From NCBI GenBank assembly GCA_025354615.1, contig JANXMO010000039.1:1-8507 (forward strand): DNA of 8,507 bases, written 5' to 3'. This document shows, one piece after another, positions 5,306 to 8,507 of this stretch (position 1 is the stretch's first letter; each line of letters begins with the position of its first letter). The notes under the pieces were generated by a model. It had not been told where the DNA came from and searched no databases. It was given only the letters and a program-made list of their open reading frames with translations. Position numbers and translations under genes: made by a program. This DNA is from Burkholderiales bacterium. GTDB lineage: Bacteria > Pseudomonadota > Gammaproteobacteria > Burkholderiales > Burkholderiaceae_C.

Positions 5306-7113
5306 TGCAAGGGGATTCATTCAAATCATCGGCGATCACGAAACGCAAGTTCGATGTGGTCATCGTCGGCGCGGGCGGCTCGGGCATGCGCGCGTCGCTG
5401 CAATTGGCGCGTGCCGGTCTGAACGTCGCGGTGCTCTCGAAAGTGTTTCCAACGCGTTCGCACACCGTGGCGGCGCAGGGCGGCATCGGCGCCTCGCTCG
5501 GCAACATGAGCGAGGACAACTGGCACTACCACTTCTACGACACCGTCAAGGGTTCCGATTGGCTGGGCGATCAGGACGCGATCGAGTTCATGTGCCGCGA
5601 AGCGCCAAAAGTCGTCTATGAACTCGAACATTTCGGCATGCCGTTCGACCGCAACGCAGACGGCACGATTTACCAGCGCCCATTCGGCGGCCACACCGCC
5701 AACTACGGCGAAAAGCCGGTACAGCGCGCCTGCGCCGCGGCCGACCGTACCGGCCATGCCATGCTGCACACGCTGTACCAGCAAAACGTCAAGGCGCGCA
5801 CGCATTTCTTCGTCGAGTGGATGGCGCTTGATTTGATCCGTGACGCTGAAGGTGATGTGGTCGGCGTAACGGCGCTGGAGATGGAAACGGGCGACCTGCA
5901 CATCCTTGAAGCCAAAACCACCTTGCTGGCCACTGGCGGCGCTGGCCGCATTTTTGCCGCCTCGACCAACGCCTTTATCAACACGGGCGATGGCCTGGGC
6001 ATGGCCGCCCGCGCGGGCCTTCCGCTGGAAGACATGGAGTTCTGGCAATTCCACCCGACCGGCGTGGCCGGCGCCGGCGTGCTGCTGACCGAAGGCTGCC
6101 GCGGTGAAGGCGCGATTTTGCGCAACAGCAATGGCGAGCGCTTCATGGAGCGCTATGCGCCAACGCTGAAAGACCTGGCGCCGCGCGACTTCGTTTCGCG
6201 CTGCATGGACCAGGAAATAAAGGAAGGCCGCGGCTGCGGGCCGAACAAAGACCATATCCAGCTCGACATGACGCACCTGGGCGCCGAAACCATCATGAAG
6301 CGCCTGCCCAGCGTGTTCGAGATCGGTCACAACTTCGCCAACGTCGATATCACCAAGGAGCCGATTCCAGTGGTGCCGACGATTCACTACCAGATGGGCG
6401 GCATCCCGACCAACATCCACGGCCAGGTCGTCGTGCCGAAAGGCGGAAACCCCAACACGGTCGTCAACGGCCTGTATGCGGTGGGCGAATGCGCTTGCGT
6501 CAGCGTGCATGGCGCCAACCGGCTGGGTACCAATTCGCTGCTCGATTTGCTGGTGTTCGGCCGCGCGGCGGGCAATCACATCGTCGACTCAGCCTTGAAA
6601 ACGAAAAGCAACAAGCCACTGCCGGCCGATGCGGCCGACCGCAGCCTGGCACGCCTGAACCGCCTGGAGGCGACCACCGACGGCGAGTATGCGCAAGACG
6701 TGGCTGGCGACATCCGCAGCGCGATGCAGCAATACGCCGGCGTCTTCCGGACCCAGAAAACAATGGACGAAGGCGTTGAAAAAATCAAAGCGCTGGCCAA
6801 GCGTGTGCAGGGCATTCACTTGGCCGACAAGTCAAAAGTCTTCAACACCGCGCGCATCGAAGCGCTGGAAGTCGACAACCTGATCGAGTCGGCGTTGGCG
6901 ACAATGGTTTCCGCTGCTGCCCGCCACGAAAGCCGTGGCGCCCATACGGTGGACGACTATGCCGACACACCCGAGCACCCGAACGGCCGCAATGATGCCA
7001 AGTGGCTCAAGCACACGTTGTGGTTCTCTGACGGCAACCGGCTCGACTACAAGCCGGTCAACCTGAAGCCGCTGACGGCTGAATCGATTGCGCCAAAGGT
7101 CAGAACCTTTTAA
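5305..7113 (+). CDS. sdhA: Succinate dehydrogenase flavoprotein subunit
   Basis: The gene encodes 602 residues, slightly longer than the E. coli protein (588). This is the catalytic subunit on the cytoplasmic face, oxidising succinate to fumarate and passing electrons to SdhB. Visible features: the dinucleotide-binding VVIVGAGGSGMRAS (18-31); the covalent FAD site TRSHTVAAQGGIG with His53; HPTGVAGAGVLLTEG with substrate-binding His250; Arg294 in APRDFVSR, which corresponds to the proton-transfer Arg286 of E. coli; His361 in IHYQMGG; and Arg406 in GANRLGTNSLLDLLVFGR. All expected catalytic residues are present. The ATG at 5305 overlaps the sdhD stop (TAATG) and has GGAGG 5 bases upstream, so translation is probably coupled to sdhD. 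Frames opening upstream of this ATG lie inside sdhD and are not homologous. Confidence 0.98.
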   Translation: MQGDSFKSSAITKRKFDVVIVGAGGSGMRASLQLARAGLNVAVLSKVFPTRSHTVAAQGGIGASLGNMSEDNWHYHFYDTVKGSDWLGDQDAIEFMCREAPKVVYELEHFGMPFDRNADGTIYQRPFGGHTANYGEKPVQRACAAADRTGHAMLHTLYQQNVKARTHFFVEWMALDLIRDAEGDVVGVTALEMETGDLHILEAKTTLLATGGAGRIFAASTNAFINTGDGLGMAARAGLPLEDMEFWQFHPTGVAGAGVLLTEGCRGEGAILRNSNGERFMERYAPTLKDLAPRDFVSRCMDQEIKEGRGCGPNKDHIQLDMTHLGAETIMKRLPSVFEIGHNFANVDITKEPIPVVPTIHYQMGGIPTNIHGQVVVPKGGNPNTVVNGLYAVGECACVSVHGANRLGTNSLLDLLVFGRAAGNHIVDSALKTKSNKPLPADAADRSLARLNRLEATTDGEYAQDVAGDIRSAMQQYAGVFRTQKTMDEGVEKIKALAKRVQGIHLADKSKVFNTARIEALEVDNLIESALATMVSAAARHESRGAHTVDDYADTPEHPNGRNDAKWLKHTLWFSDGNRLDYKPVNLKPLTAESIAPKVRTF

Positions 7114-7141
7114 GCGTTTCAAGATACGACGGAGAGCAGTG

Positions 7142-7846
7142 ATGACCAAGCGGGTGTTTCAAATCTACCGTTATGACCCCGACACCGATGCGCGCCCGCG
7201 CATGCAGACGATCGAGGTCGAGCTTGATGGTAGCGAGCGCATGCTGCTGGATGCGTTGAACAAGTTGAAGGCGGTCGACCCGACCTTGAGCTTTCGCCGC
7301 TCCTGCCGCGAAGGCGTGTGCGGCTCGGACGGAATGAACATCAACGGCAAGAACGGCTTGGCGTGCCTCACCAACATGCGCTCGCTGCCGGGCGTCGTGG
7401 TGCTGAAACCGCTGCCGGGGTTGCCTGTGATCCGTGACCTGATCGTCGACATGACGCAGTTCTTCAAGCAATACCACTCGATCAAGCCGTATCTCGTCAA
7501 TGACGACACGCCGCCTGAGAAAGAGCGCTTGCAGTCCCCGGTCGAACGCGACGAGCTCAACGGGTTATATGAATGTATTTTGTGCGCCAGCTGTTCCACC
7601 AGCTGCCCGAGCTTCTGGTGGAACCCGGACCGCTTCGTCGGCCCGGCCGGGCTGCTGCAGGCCTATCGTTTCATTGCCGACAGCCGAGACCAGGACACGC
7701 CTGAGCGGCTGGACAACCTGGAAGATCCGTACCGGCTGTTCCGCTGCCACACCATCATGAATTGCGTGGACGTTTGTCCGAAAGGCCTGAACCCGGCCCG
7801 CGCCATCGGCAAAATCAAGGAAATGATGATCAGGCGCGCTGTCTGA
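7142..7846 (+). CDS. sdhB: Succinate dehydrogenase iron-sulfur subunit
   Basis: The gene encodes 234 residues, typical for SdhB, the electron wire between SdhA FAD and the quinone site. The N-terminal ferredoxin domain holds the [2Fe-2S] motif SCREGVCGSDG with Cys55, Cys60, Asp63 and Cys75; the Asp in place of the third Cys is also found in E. coli. The C-terminal domain holds CILCASCSTSCPSFWWN: Cys145, Cys148 and Cys151, with Cys212, bind [4Fe-4S], while Cys155, Cys202 and Cys208 (CHTIMNCVDVCP) bind [3Fe-4S]. Trp159-Trp160 include the conserved quinone-site Trp. GGAGAG at 7131-7136 is 5 bases before the ATG at 7142; an in-frame GTG directly precedes that ATG and could also serve. It starts 28 bp after the sdhA stop in the same operon. 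Confidence 0.97.
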   Translation: MTKRVFQIYRYDPDTDARPRMQTIEVELDGSERMLLDALNKLKAVDPTLSFRRSCREGVCGSDGMNINGKNGLACLTNMRSLPGVVVLKPLPGLPVIRDLIVDMTQFFKQYHSIKPYLVNDDTPPEKERLQSPVERDELNGLYECILCASCSTSCPSFWWNPDRFVGPAGLLQAYRFIADSRDQDTPERLDNLEDPYRLFRCHTIMNCVDVCPKGLNPARAIGKIKEMMIRRAV

Positions 7847-7865
7847 CGGGTTCCAGCAATCTCTT

Positions 7866-8168
7866 ATGAACGTTGCTGCGGCCGCCTCGAATGCGTTGAT
7901 TGACGCAAGGGCTTTGAGCAAATTGCGCTGGCGTTGCCGGCGTGGTTTGCTTGAAAACGACTTGCTGATCGAGCGGTTTTTTGCCCGTCATCAGGCGACC
8001 TCGACGTATTTTCACGCTGAAGGCCTGGACAGGCTGATGGCCCTGCCCGACAACGACTTGCTCGATCTGCTGCTGGCCCGCGCCGAGCCGCAAGGCGAAT
8101 ACGCACGCGACGACGTGATCGAGGTGCTGGCCCTGATGCGGGCGCCTGTTTTGCCGTTGCGCGTGTGA
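7866..8168 (+). CDS. sdhE: FAD assembly factor SdhE (DUF339/CptB family)
   Basis: The gene encodes 100 residues, slightly longer than most SdhE proteins (about 80-95). The family signature RGxxE is present at residues 26-30 (RRGLLE), within LRWRCRRGLLENDLLIERFF, followed by the helical core and LPDNDLLDLLLARAEP. SdhE binds SdhA and promotes covalent attachment of FAD to its His, here His53. The first ~15 residues are an Ala-rich extension outside the conserved fold. The ATG at 7866 has no clear ribosome binding site and follows sdhB by 19 bp, so expression may rely on coupling or a weak initiation. Its place between sdhB and gltA is a common arrangement in beta-proteobacteria and supports the assignment. 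Confidence 0.93.
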   Translation: MNVAAAASNALIDARALSKLRWRCRRGLLENDLLIERFFARHQATSTYFHAEGLDRLMALPDNDLLDLLLARAEPQGEYARDDVIEVLALMRAPVLPLRV

Positions 8169-8237
8169 TGTCGTGCGCTTTCTTTTGATTGTTTCTGCCC
8201 ACTTTCTCCGTTGCTTTCAGCACTTCAAGGATCGACC

Positions 8238-8507
8238 ATGACCCCTTCAGACGTCAAAGCCACCCTGTCTTTTTCTGATGGCAGCCCGAGCATGGAATTG
8301 CCTATTTTCAAAGGCACCATTGGCCCCGATGTGATTGACATCCGCAAGCTTTACGGTCAGACCGGGAAGTTCACATATGACCCCGGGTTTTTGTCGACAG
8401 CGTCGTGCAATTCGAAAATCACCTACATCGATGGCGACAAGGGCGAGCTGCTGTACCGTGGCTACCCCATTGAACAGCTCGCCACGGGTTGCGATTTTCT
8501 GGAAACC
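8238..8507 (+). CDS. gltA: Citrate synthase, N-terminal part (3' partial)
   Basis: Ninety codons are visible; the gene runs off the window end, and full-length proteins are about 430 residues. Citrate synthase condenses oxaloacetate with acetyl-CoA. The visible part is the N-terminal domain of the type II (hexameric, usually NADH-regulated) form: [40 protein letters not shown], then [19 protein letters not shown] and [14 protein letters not shown]. Catalytic residues lie beyond the window. The ATG at 8238 has AAGGA (8227-8231) 6 bases upstream. The 69-bp gap after sdhE is the longest in this run; I see neither a terminator nor a convincing promoter in it, so gltA may be read through from sdh or have its own weak start. 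Confidence 0.96.
   Translation, partial: MTPSDVKATLSFSDGSPSMELPIFKGTIGPDVIDIRKLYGQTGKFTYDPGFLSTASCNSKITYIDGDKGELLYRGYPIEQLATGCDFLET

Noticed and set aside
5326..6579. 417-codon open frame on the - strand
   Set aside because: It is fully antisense to sdhA, whose catalytic residues are all present. The translation is His/Arg/Ala-rich with no recognisable domain.
1..8507. CRISPR array, tRNA/rRNA genes, toxin-antitoxin or defence genes
   Set aside because: No regularly spaced direct repeats, no tRNA-like TTCGA-arm context and no matching protein motifs were seen on either strand; the intact genes are central metabolism plus one protease.

Overview
The window looks like chromosomal DNA from a GC-rich betaproteobacterium, most likely Burkholderiales and close to Comamonadaceae. 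The basis is remembered protein families (SdhA, Mdh, the CitE-like lyase and its small exported partner) and gene order, not a database search. It is a TCA-cycle locus with one decayed side.

Layout. (1) Positions 1-350, + strand: the C-terminal end of a trypsin-like serine protease, cut by the window edge. (2) About 374-1052, - strand: a broken remnant of aconitase B (acnB), with both ends missing, one Trp-to-stop change and one single-base insertion. (3) 1058-1216: a 159-bp element that is one long imperfect palindrome with a 4-nt loop, resembling a MITE or ERIC-type foldback repeat. (4) 1220-1553: a 334-bp internally deleted IS5-family element with inverted ends, flanked by TA on both sides. 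(5) 1592-4272, - strand: mdh, then a citE-like HpcH/HpaI lyase, then a small exported protein of unknown function. An intrinsic terminator lies between mdh and citE. (6) 4273-4508: a short divergent control region. (7) 4509-8507, + strand: sdhC, sdhD, sdhA, sdhB, sdhE and the start of gltA, tightly packed.

How the genes work together. SdhCDAB is succinate dehydrogenase (complex II), oxidising succinate to fumarate and reducing ubiquinone. SdhE helps attach FAD to SdhA. Malate dehydrogenase makes oxaloacetate from malate, and citrate synthase condenses it with acetyl-CoA. Aconitase would be the next enzyme after citrate synthase. Its gene, in the place and orientation where I recall relatives keeping it, is dead here, so the cell must carry an aconitase elsewhere or have a modified cycle.

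I found no CRISPR array, defence system, RNA gene or clearly new multi-gene system. The most unusual part is 374-1555, where a decayed TCA gene abuts two small non-autonomous mobile elements.
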